NCBI RefSeq assembly: GCF_900115115.1
Contig: NZ_FOVI01000004.1
Location: 124,001-188,000, forward strand
Source: Paenimyroides ummariense
GTDB taxonomy: Bacteria > Bacteroidota > Bacteroidia > Flavobacteriales > Flavobacteriaceae
Length of the DNA: 64,000 nucleotides
Reading direction: 5' to 3'
The notes beneath the pieces were generated by a model that saw nothing but the letters and a program-made list of their open reading frames with translations, did no database searches and was not told the origin of the DNA. Shown one piece after another: positions 35,002 through 43,256 of the stretch. Numbering within the stretch: the first letter of the stretch is position 1; the number at the start of each line of letters is the position of its first letter. A program made the translations under genes and the position numbers.

Positions 35002-38000
35002 CTATTTCTCAGATTTAATTTTCTGTTTGATTTCTGCTACAATTTTATCCTTATTCTTAATCCAATCCAAAGTCCAGATTCGGTAAATATTCCAACCTAA
35101 ACTTTCTAAGACATTCGGAATTAACAATTCGCGATCGTTGGTAGTTTGTGTTTGCACATAATTTTCGCCATCGACCAAAATGCCTAAAACGTATTGATCT
35201 TTATTCTTCGGATCAACAATTCCAATGTCTAATCGGTAAGCTGATGTACCAATATTTGTTTTCACTTCTAATCCGTTTTCATTTAAATATCTAGAAATAC
35301 TTTCAATTAAATTCTGCTTTTGTATGTTGTTTGTTGAATTGAAATTCGTTGGCAACAAGCCTTTTTCTGCAAAATTTAAAAAACCTTTTAATCCTTTTAC
35401 ACCTTCGGCCTGCGTTCTGTTCAAATCGATCTGATCTGCTTTTAAAGACGAAAAAACTTTCATTTCATAACGCGCGCGCGTTACAGCTACATTCAATCTT
35501 CGCCAGCCTCCTTCCCTATTCAGCGGACCAAAATTCATTGATAATTTACCATCTTTATCAGCACCATATCCAATAGAAAATAAGATAATATCGCGTTCAT
35601 CACCCTGAACATTTTCTAAATTCTTAATAAAAATAGGCTCTTCTGCCTGCAAAGCTTTTTCTTCTAAAAACGAATTCTCTTGATATAGTTTTTGTAGCAG
35701 ATCTTCAATTAAAACCTGCTGTGTCTGGCTAAAAGTAACCACTCCAACCGATTCTTTTTTACCCGACTGCAAATGATTTTTTATATACGAAACAATCGCT
35801 TCAGCTTCTTGTTTGTTGGTTCGCGTGTTGCCTTTATCGTAATGTCCGGCAATGTATTCAAACGTAACTTTTTTGTCTAAATCGTCGGCAGATGGAAAAG
35901 TAAGTAGTTTGTTTTCATAGAAATTAGCATTACTAAAGGCAATCAAACTCTCGTGTTTACTACGGTAATGACGCAACAAATATTTAGACGGAATAGAAAT
36001 TGCCAAGGTATCGTCTAAAATACTTTCCAAATCTTCTAATTCCATGTTTTCTTCGTCGATTTTAGTGGATGCAAAAAAACTTGTAGGAGGCATCTGTTTC
36101 GGATCTCCAACAATAATTGCCTGTTTTGCACGCGCCAAAGCACTAATGGCTTCTGATGTTGGTAATTGCGAAGCTTCATCAAAAATAACCAGGTCAAAAT
36201 GGTTGGTATCAACATCGAAATACTGCGCCACAGAAATGGGACTCATTAACATGCACGGTTTTAAACGTGGAAGCAGTGTTGGAATCTGGTCGAAAAGTTT
36301 ACGGATTGATACACCGCGTGCCTTGTTACGAATTGCCTTTTGTAAAATTCCTATTTCTGAACTTGAAACCGCTTCCTGTGTTAAATTCGGAATATTATTA
36401 CTTAACTGAAACTGCAACTTATTCTTTGTAATTTCGGTAAACTCTTGATATGTTTTTTTGTATTGATCGACCAACGCTTCGTAAACATTCGCATCAAACG
36501 TGTTTAAAACCGAAGAAGAATTTAAGGTTTGCACAAACAAATTCAAATGAATCAAATCTTCGAACTGTTTTGCCAAACGGTCTTTTTCAATTTTATTCTG
36601 CTCTAATAAATCAATAAACCACTTCAAATTTAAATCAACCGCTTTTTGTTTGTAATGGTTGTAGGTAATCCAATCTTCTAACAAATGCAGATTGTTTTTC
36701 ACAGTTGATACAATGGAACTGTTTGCATTTTCGTTTAGATAAGACTGAATATTTTTATGAGCCTTTTGGTACGATTTTAATTGTTGAACAGCATCATTAA
36801 TGCCTGATTTTAAGAACGAATTATCAAAATACTGCTTTAACCACGATTGAAAATCTGTTAGATTTAAACTTTCTGCAACTTGCTGTAAATGTTGTAATTG
36901 CTTAATGTGTTGCTGTAACAAACTAACATCAAAACGTTGATTTTTAAGATATTGATTCGTTGTATTATAAACTCCCTGATATTGCGATTCCTGCAGATTT
37001 CGTTTTAATAAACTATAAGAAGATAAATCACTAAAGATGTTATCAATCTGAACAGCATCACTTATTTTATTTTTAGAAAATCCGTTTAAAAACTGTTTAA
37101 TTTTTCGTTGTTTCAACCACTTTGGCAAAAACCAGGTGTGTTTTGACTGATTCCAGATTTGTTCTAATTCTGAAGCATTTGCAGTTAAAATATTTGGATT
37201 GAAGTTTACAATAATCTGATCTTCTTTTGCTTGAAATTGTGTCTGCAGTTCCAGCCAATTATTCAAAACATTTAGTTGTGAAGCATTAAAAAACACATCA
37301 ACCACAGATTGATCTGCATTGAAATTCTGTAAATTATCCAACAATTCAATAATAGCTGCAACCTGCTGATTGTAAGGTTCTTTAAACGGAAAATTATAAT
37401 CGGAATTTAATTTATCAACTTCCTGGGTACTTTTCTCAAATTCTGAAATAGATTCTTGAATATTGTTTTTGTGAGAAAAATTCTGTTCTTGCAACGAAAT
37501 AAATCGCAACGGATGTTTTGAAGGATGATCGTTCATTTTTCCGGTTAATCCTTCCATCTGAACACTCCAATCCTTCCAATTGTTCCAGGTAGAAGCATCA
37601 ATCAACAATAAATTTTCCTTTAAAATCAGTTCTTGATTAACTTCCATCTCATTTATATCCAAATACGAAATGGTATCGTACAAAGTCCAACCAATTGCTA
37701 ACGGTTGGTGCAACAAGTTAATGTATTGACTTAATTCGGTTTTCCGCTGATCGATTCTGTTTGCTTCTTCGTTAAAATTAATCTGATTTATATATTTCGG
37801 CACCGCTAAAGATTGCGCTAACTGCACCAAAACATCGCTTTTTTTAGATTTGTTAGAATGCAGTTCCAAACAAAAAGCTCCTAAACCAATTTTATCCAAA
37901 CGCGTATGCACCACATCTAAAGCAGCTTTTTTTGCAGCAACGAACAATACTTTTTTATTATTTGCCAACGCATCGGCAATAATGTTTGTTATGGTTTGCG

Positions 38001-40068
38001 ATTTTCCCGTTCCAGGTGGTCCGTGTAGCACAAAACTTTTATTGGCATTGGCATTTAAAACAGCTTCTAACTGCGAATGATCTGTAGCAATGGGCAATGT
38101 TAACCAGTTTGCCGGCAGCGTTTCCAGATCGATATTCAGTGTATCTGTATTTAAACTTTCGTGTAATTTTCCGTCGATCAAGCTCTTAACAATCGTACTT
38201 TTTTGAATTTCTTCTGAAAATTTCGAAATATCCTGCCATAAAATAAGTTTATTAAACGAAAAAGTTCCCAAAACGGTTTGTTCTAAAATATCCCAACCTT
38301 TAAGATTCAAAATTTCCTTTCTAAACAGCGTCAGTACTTTTTTAACATCAACACCGGCATCGTCCATCGGTAAATTTTCCAATCCTGACAAATCTAACTG
38401 ATATTCCTGCCTTAAATATTCCAGCAACGTAATGTTAATCATGGTTTCTTCTTCACGGCTTCGCAAAGTAAAAGCAGCATTGACAGATTTTCGGCTTAAT
38501 TCAACCGGAATCAATAACAACGGAGCCAAGCGCGGAATGTCTTTATTTTTTGGTTCGATCCATTTTAACAATCCAACACCCAAATAAAGCGTACTTTTTC
38601 CGTTTTCTTCTTCGGCAAGTTTGGCATTCCTAAACAAATGCGTTAAAACAGCATCGAGTTCAATTTGGTGGTAATGTGTGTATAAACGATTGTATTTGAA
38701 TTCTGAATCGGCGAATTGATACAGCGGATCGCTTACATGCAACGGTTCGGTGTACAAATTGTATTTACCGGCAATTGGCTGACTATTGTTGGGTTGAAGC
38801 GTAAACGATTTGCCATTTGCCAAATGATCTTCCAGCAGATTTATGTTTAAATCTACCAATTGCAACATACTTTTTGTAAAGCGAATGTTTAGGAGATTAT
38901 TGCGTAACGATAAATCTAAAAGCTTGCGCTCCCAAATTTTTTGTTTGGTTAGATTTTGTGATTCTCCTAAATCGAGATCGTCGTAAATTGCACCAATTTC
39001 GAATTCTTTATCAATTTTATGAGAGGTTATGTTCGATTTAATATCATCGTTCGATACTTCTTCTGCCACATAAACAGGTAACGGACGAATACCTTTTGAT
39101 CGTGCATTTTTAATATCAATCGCCATTGAAAAATTGTTAATCTGCAACATTTGGGCTTCGGCTGAAACCATTGCATCTTTAAATTTCAACTTATTTCCTT
39201 TACACAAACTTGTAGCTTCAACAAGAGCAATTTCCTTGATTCCCAAGGCAATTCGCTTGGTTAACGCACTGGCATCGTAAGTAACAGTATCGTTAAATCG
39301 CTGATCATCTAACCAAACGCCAACAAAAGCATGACCGCGGGTAATTACCAAAATAGGATTTAGATCAACAGCCTCTAAACACGCCGCAAAAAGCAGGGAA
39401 ATATCAATACAGTTTCCAAATTTTGTTTCTAAAACCTGATCAATCAACCGAATTCGTTGTCCTTCTGTTTCAAAACTTGCCGGCATGGCGCTGTAAACCA
39501 GCTGCAAATTAACCATTGCCTGATACAAAGCCGAAACCATTTGTAACACGCGTTCTTTATTTTGCGACTGATATCCCTCAAAAGAAGCTGTTAATTTATT
39601 TTTTTCGAGAATTGTTACAGCATCTGATTTTATCTGATAAATCAACGGATGATTAGCCAAAACATAGCTTGCCAAAAGTTCGGGATACGCGTTTAATCCA
39701 CCAAAATAATCAACAGGAAGAACGGGTAAATCAAATGCTGTTTGAAAAACCAGTTCGTTATTGCTGAACATTTTAAAAGAAATAACATCGATATCGCGTT
39801 CAACCAACTGTTTTAAAAACGATAAATCATAGTTGAATTTTATATTTTGCAGGGAATGATTTCCAACTGGCATTGTATCATGATATTCTTTAAAAGCATC
39901 AAACAAACCCAATTGTGAAGTGATTTCAATTCGAATGTTTCCTAAAGCTTTGCCTTCTAACTGCCATACAACACTTTCTAAAAACGAGTAGTTGTTTACA
40001 CAAAAGCTATAATTAAAATACGGTTGTTTGTTTATATTGATAAGTGTAATTGCTGCAAATTCGCCCAT
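35002..40068 (-). CDS. DUF4011 / SF1 helicase / Vsr-like nuclease giant protein with transglutaminase-like N-domain
   Basis: 1688 aa from the ATG at 40068; the 16 extra codons upstream overlap the probable -7 box. A transglutaminase-like region lies near 215-260 (FGNCIDISLLFAACLE, then RGHAFVGVWLDD, giving Cys, His and Asp). DUF4011 starts near 374 (IWERKLLDLSLRNNLLNIRF). A superfamily 1 helicase has Walker A HGPPGTGKSQT near 680, Walker B VIFDEASQLPTSEA near 1293, IIVGDPKQMPPTSF, and motifs ENVQGDERDIILFS and RRLNVAVTRARYEM. Between the helicase halves is a long coiled-coil. The C-terminus (about 1580-1688) is a Vsr/MTES_1575-type nuclease fold (RLDIGIVD, VLGILVDGENY, LESLGWNIYRIWTLDW). It is likely a DNA-acting defence or repair enzyme. 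Confidence 0.88.
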   Translation of the reverse strand: MGEFAAITLININKQPYFNYSFCVNNYSFLESVVWQLEGKALGNIRIEITSQLGLFDAFKEYHDTMPVGNHSLQNIKFNYDLSFLKQLVERDIDVISFKMFSNNELVFQTAFDLPVLPVDYFGGLNAYPELLASYVLANHPLIYQIKSDAVTILEKNKLTASFEGYQSQNKERVLQMVSALYQAMVNLQLVYSAMPASFETEGQRIRLIDQVLETKFGNCIDISLLFAACLEAVDLNPILVITRGHAFVGVWLDDQRFNDTVTYDASALTKRIALGIKEIALVEATSLCKGNKLKFKDAMVSAEAQMLQINNFSMAIDIKNARSKGIRPLPVYVAEEVSNDDIKSNITSHKIDKEFEIGAIYDDLDLGESQNLTKQKIWERKLLDLSLRNNLLNIRFTKSMLQLVDLNINLLEDHLANGKSFTLQPNNSQPIAGKYNLYTEPLHVSDPLYQFADSEFKYNRLYTHYHQIELDAVLTHLFRNAKLAEEENGKSTLYLGVGLLKWIEPKNKDIPRLAPLLLIPVELSRKSVNAAFTLRSREEETMINITLLEYLRQEYQLDLSGLENLPMDDAGVDVKKVLTLFRKEILNLKGWDILEQTVLGTFSFNKLILWQDISKFSEEIQKSTIVKSLIDGKLHESLNTDTLNIDLETLPANWLTLPIATDHSQLEAVLNANANKSFVLHGPPGTGKSQTITNIIADALANNKKVLFVAAKKAALDVVHTRLDKIGLGAFCLELHSNKSKKSDVLVQLAQSLAVPKYINQINFNEEANRIDQRKTELSQYINLLHQPLAIGWTLYDTISYLDINEMEVNQELILKENLLLIDASTWNNWKDWSVQMEGLTGKMNDHPSKHPLRFISLQEQNFSHKNNIQESISEFEKSTQEVDKLNSDYNFPFKEPYNQQVAAIIELLDNLQNFNADQSVVDVFFNASQLNVLNNWLELQTQFQAKEDQIIVNFNPNILTANASELEQIWNQSKHTWFLPKWLKQRKIKQFLNGFSKNKISDAVQIDNIFSDLSSYSLLKRNLQESQYQGVYNTTNQYLKNQRFDVSLLQQHIKQLQHLQQVAESLNLTDFQSWLKQYFDNSFLKSGINDAVQQLKSYQKAHKNIQSYLNENANSSIVSTVKNNLHLLEDWITYNHYKQKAVDLNLKWFIDLLEQNKIEKDRLAKQFEDLIHLNLFVQTLNSSSVLNTFDANVYEALVDQYKKTYQEFTEITKNKLQFQLSNNIPNLTQEAVSSSEIGILQKAIRNKARGVSIRKLFDQIPTLLPRLKPCMLMSPISVAQYFDVDTNHFDLVIFDEASQLPTSEAISALARAKQAIIVGDPKQMPPTSFFASTKIDEENMELEDLESILDDTLAISIPSKYLLRHYRSKHESLIAFSNANFYENKLLTFPSADDLDKKVTFEYIAGHYDKGNTRTNKQEAEAIVSYIKNHLQSGKKESVGVVTFSQTQQVLIEDLLQKLYQENSFLEEKALQAEEPIFIKNLENVQGDERDIILFSIGYGADKDGKLSMNFGPLNREGGWRRLNVAVTRARYEMKVFSSLKADQIDLNRTQAEGVKGLKGFLNFAEKGLLPTNFNSTNNIQKQNLIESISRYLNENGLEVKTNIGTSAYRLDIGIVDPKNKDQYVLGILVDGENYVQTQTTNDRELLIPNVLESLGWNIYRIWTLDWIKNKDKIVAEIKQKIKSEK

Positions 40069-40091
40069 GTTTTTTCTGAATTTTAAAGCTA

Positions 40092-40099
40092 TAAATATA
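40092..40099 (-). promoter_or_regulatory. Probable -7 box of the helicase gene
   Basis: Reads TATATTTA on the minus strand, one mismatch to TAnnTTTG, 23 bases before the ATG at 40068. It supports the shorter start. Confidence 0.4.
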
Positions 40100-40184
40100 G
40101 AAAAAGTTTTTAACAATTGTTGCAGACATTTTTTGGGGTTTTATCTGTAAAAGACAGTTGTTATTTAGTAACTTACAAATAAAA

Positions 40185-40931
40185 ATGAAGATTAAATTCC
40201 TATTCATCTCGACTTTGATTTTCACAACAATAGGTTGCAATAAAAGCGATACAAAGTCCGCCAGTAAAAATGCGCAAGATGTGAGTGAAACTATTGACAC
40301 CACATTAGTACATGAAGAAAAAGTTTTTGACAATGGCAAACCAAAGAAAGATTTTGTTCCAAAAGGATATATTGTTTTTAGTGAATTTTTTGGCGATTTA
40401 AATAAAGACAGTGTTGAAGATTGTGTACTGATTATTAAAGATACCAAACCCGAAAACATTGTTATCAATCGATTTGAGACAGAGGTTGACCGAAACCGCA
40501 GAGGAATTATTATACTTTTTAAGAAAGGTAAAGCTTATGAATTGGCAACGAAGAATTATGATTGTTTTTCGTCTGAAAACGAAGACGGTGGCGTTTACAT
40601 GCCTCCAGATTTAGATATTCGCATTGAAAAAGGAAACCTTATTTTACATTATGCCCACGGCAGATACGGTTACTGGGCATACACTTTCAGACATCAAAAC
40701 AACAATTTTGAATTGATTGGTTACGATTACAGTGAAAATTTTGGTCCTGTAACACAAAGTTTTACAAGTATTAATTTTCTTACCAAGAAAAAGTTGGTAA
40801 AAACAAATTTAAATCCACAAGATGATGTTGACCAAGAAGTTTTTGAAAGTAAATGGTCTAAAATAGAAGTTGATAAATTGATTAAATTATCAGAGATTGA
40901 TGATTTTGATGAACTAAATGTAGACAAATAA
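40185..40931 (+). CDS. Hypothetical lipoprotein
   Basis: 248 aa from the ATG at 40185, which gives a compact lipoprotein signal MKIKFLFISTLIFTTIGC; the longer frame from 40158 adds nine residues ahead of it. After a short disordered linker the domain begins GYIVFSEFFGDLNKDSVEDCVLII, an FG-GAP/EF-hand-like Asp-rich loop. It continues through RIEKGNLILHYAHGRYGYWAYTFRHQNN, a pattern seen in uncharacterised Bacteroidota lipoproteins. No enzyme motif. It is divergent from the helicase gene and shares a terminator with the gene beyond. Confidence 0.75.
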   Translation: MKIKFLFISTLIFTTIGCNKSDTKSASKNAQDVSETIDTTLVHEEKVFDNGKPKKDFVPKGYIVFSEFFGDLNKDSVEDCVLIIKDTKPENIVINRFETEVDRNRRGIIILFKKGKAYELATKNYDCFSSENEDGGVYMPPDLDIRIEKGNLILHYAHGRYGYWAYTFRHQNNNFELIGYDYSENFGPVTQSFTSINFLTKKKLVKTNLNPQDDVDQEVFESKWSKIEVDKLIKLSEIDDFDELNVDK

Positions 40932-40960
40932 AAAACGCCCGAACTGATCGGGCGTTTTTC
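40931..40960. terminator. Bidirectional terminator
   Basis: Perfect 12-bp stem AAAAACGCCCGA / TCGGGCGTTTTT with a 5-base loop, between the convergent lipoprotein and oxoamine synthase genes. Confidence 0.95.
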
Positions 40961-40979
40961 TATATTATAACTTCAAAAA

Positions 40980-42245
40980 TTATTGCGCTTCCATATCAAC
41001 CGTAGTTTCGGCAGCAATTTTTTTGTACGTTCCATCAACTAATTTGCCACGAATAGCTTCAAAAGCGGCTAAAGTTTGATCGATATCATCAAAACTATGC
41101 GATGCCGTTGGAATTACACGTAATAAAATAATTCCTTTCGGGATTACCGGATACACTACAATTGATAAGAAAATACCGTAATTTTCACGTAAATCGTTTA
41201 CCATAATCATTGCTTCTGGTATCGATCCTTCCAAATAAACCGGAGTAACGCAAGTGTTGGTATCGCCAATATTAAATCCTCGGTCTTTTAAACCATTTTG
41301 TAAACGGTTTACGTTATCCCATAATGTATCTTTTAAACTTGGATTTTCTCTTAACAATTGTAAACGTTTTAAAGCTCCTTTTACCAAAATCATTGGCAAT
41401 GCTTTAGCAAACATTTGTGAACGCAGGTTGTATTTTAAGTAATCGATAATATCTTGATCTGCAGCAATAAATGCCCCGATTGACGCCATTGATTTTGCGA
41501 ATGTAGAAAAGTACACATCGATACCATCTTGACATTCCTGCTCCTCACCTGCACCGGCTCCTGTTTTTCCTAATGTTCCAAAACCGTGTGCATCATCAAC
41601 CAACAAACGGAAATTGTATTTTTCTTTTAAAGCAACAATTTCTTTTAATTTACCTTGCTGACCCCGCATACCAAAGACACCTTCGGTAATAACCAAAATA
41701 CCTCCGTTTTGCTCTGCTGCCATTTTAGTAGCACGCTGTAAATTCTTTTCTAAAGACTCTACATCGTTATGTTTGTAAGTAAAACGTTTACCCATGTGCA
41801 AACGAACACCATCGATAATACATGCATGAGAATCAACATCGTAAACAATTACGTCGTTTTTAGTAACCAAAGCATCAATGGTAGAAACCATTCCCTGGTA
41901 ACCAAAATTCAACAAATAAGCAGCTTCTTTATGTACAAAAGCAGCCAATTCGTTTTGTAATTTTTCGTGCCAATCTGTATGTCCAGACATCATACGTGCA
42001 CCCATTGGATAAGCTGCACCAAATTCTGCCGCTGCATCAGCATCTGCTTTCATTACTTCAGGATGCGTAGCCAAACCTAAATAGTCGTTTATAGACCAGT
42101 TTAAAACTTCTTTCCCTTGAAACTGCATTCTTGGTCCTAATTTCCCTTCTAATTTAGGAAATACAAAGTAACCTTCTGCCTGTGAAGCCCATTTACCTAA
42201 CGGACCTTTATTATCGTGAATTCTTTCAAATAAATCTTTAACCAT
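40980..42245 (-). CDS. Alpha-oxoamine synthase (serine palmitoyltransferase / KBL-like)
   Basis: 421-aa fold-type I PLP enzyme that condenses an amino acid with an acyl-CoA. Visible motifs are LNWSINDYLGLATHPEV, GARMMSGHTDWHEKLQNELA, the PLP-stacking His in YDVDSHACIIDGVR, the Asp in LLVDDAHGFGTLGKTGAG, and the Schiff-base Lys in YFSTFAKSMASIGAFIA. The last is a variant of the usual TLSKA-type motif and fits the Bacteroidota branch annotated as serine palmitoyltransferase or the sulfonolipid-base (cysteate acyltransferase) enzyme. Sphingoid or sulfonolipid base synthesis is more likely than threonine breakdown, since no threonine dehydrogenase is adjacent. Confidence 0.85.
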   Translation of the reverse strand: MVKDLFERIHDNKGPLGKWASQAEGYFVFPKLEGKLGPRMQFQGKEVLNWSINDYLGLATHPEVMKADADAAAEFGAAYPMGARMMSGHTDWHEKLQNELAAFVHKEAAYLLNFGYQGMVSTIDALVTKNDVIVYDVDSHACIIDGVRLHMGKRFTYKHNDVESLEKNLQRATKMAAEQNGGILVITEGVFGMRGQQGKLKEIVALKEKYNFRLLVDDAHGFGTLGKTGAGAGEEQECQDGIDVYFSTFAKSMASIGAFIAADQDIIDYLKYNLRSQMFAKALPMILVKGALKRLQLLRENPSLKDTLWDNVNRLQNGLKDRGFNIGDTNTCVTPVYLEGSIPEAMIMVNDLRENYGIFLSIVVYPVIPKGIILLRVIPTASHSFDDIDQTLAAFEAIRGKLVDGTYKKIAAETTVDMEAQ

Positions 42246-42268
42246 TTTATTTGTTTTTTAAAACCGTG

Positions 42269-42276
42269 CAAAGTTA
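42269..42276 (-). promoter_or_regulatory. -7 box of the oxoamine synthase promoter
   Basis: Reads TAACTTTG on the minus strand, a perfect TAnnTTTG, 23 bases before the ATG at 42245. Confidence 0.6.
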
Positions 42277-42321
42277 GTGAATTTTTTAATGTAATGTATT
42301 TAATTTAATCTGGTTGCAAAA

Positions 42322-43119
42322 TTAAAATTTTAAATAATGTGCAACCGTAATGCCCACCACCAAATAACTGTAAATTAAAATAAGTAAGATGATATAGGCT
42401 GATTTTTGTTCTTTTATGTTTGATGATTTTAATGCGGCTGCCAAATGATTAAATTTATAAATACAGTAAACCGTAAGCGATACAAACAAAATATACGTTA
42501 TAAGCAACGCAATTTGGAAACCTATGGAATGGCGCAGTGCAAAAGCATCATTCCCTTTAAAAACCTTCATTTTATCTTTTGATGGATGCTGGTACAGATT
42601 GATTGCTTTTTTATTGATGAGTTTATTTAAACTGCGACTGTGGATATAATCTAACTCGTTTTCAATTGTTTTTTTGTTGAACAACGGTTCAAAACCTAAT
42701 ATAGCATAATGCTTGATTTCTTCGCTTTTTGCTTGAGCTTTTCCGAATTCATCAATATAATTTACAGTAATATTTGTGTATTCTTTCTCTAAAAAATTAA
42801 AAGGTGTAGATACTTTTTGGGTAACTGATTTTTCTACCGAAACAATCTCGAGCTTTTCCCAACGAGGATGCGATATTTTAAATTCGATCGATCTGAAAAA
42901 AGGCGAAAAAGTATAACATAGTGCAAAAATCGACGTAAAAGTTAAAAACAGATTTAAAAATTGTGTATCGGATCTTTTGCGTGTTCCAAAAAAAGCACGG
43001 TCGATAATCACAATCATAAAACTGATTACAAAACCGTAAATAAATAAGCGTACGCTGTTTAGCAAAACAAAAACTAAAAACAGCACCCAGATTATAATTT
43101 TAAACGGATTGTATTTCAT
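42322..43119 (-). CDS. Hypothetical membrane protein
   Basis: 265 aa. Hydrophobic segments at about 9-38 (IIWVLFLVFVLLNSVRLF...), 50-70 (FLNLFLTFTSIFALCYTF), 205-225 (IALLITYILFVSLTVYCIY) and 240-262 (YIILLILIYSYLVVGITVA). The central part (70-200) is hydrophilic and beta-rich. Arg/Lys cluster between the first helices. No family recognised and no conserved catalytic residues seen. It lies between two unrelated genes on the same strand, 77 bp upstream of the oxoamine synthase start. Confidence 0.65.
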   Translation of the reverse strand: MKYNPFKIIIWVLFLVFVLLNSVRLFIYGFVISFMIVIIDRAFFGTRKRSDTQFLNLFLTFTSIFALCYTFSPFFRSIEFKISHPRWEKLEIVSVEKSVTQKVSTPFNFLEKEYTNITVNYIDEFGKAQAKSEEIKHYAILGFEPLFNKKTIENELDYIHSRSLNKLINKKAINLYQHPSKDKMKVFKGNDAFALRHSIGFQIALLITYILFVSLTVYCIYKFNHLAAALKSSNIKEQKSAYIILLILIYSYLVVGITVAHYLKF

Positions 43120-43144
43120 TATACATTAATAATTTATCAAATAT

Positions 43145-43171
43145 AAAAAAAAGCACCTAAATAAGGTGCTT
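43145..43171 (-). terminator. Terminator after the E1 dehydrogenase gene
   Basis: Stem AAGCACCT / AGGTGCTT followed on the minus strand by eight T. Confidence 0.85.
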
Positions 43172-43256
43172 AATGTAATAGAAACTATTTATGATACTTT
43201 AAAAAATAAAAGATTAACAATTAGTCTTTCATCTTTCATCTATTTTCTTTATTTCT

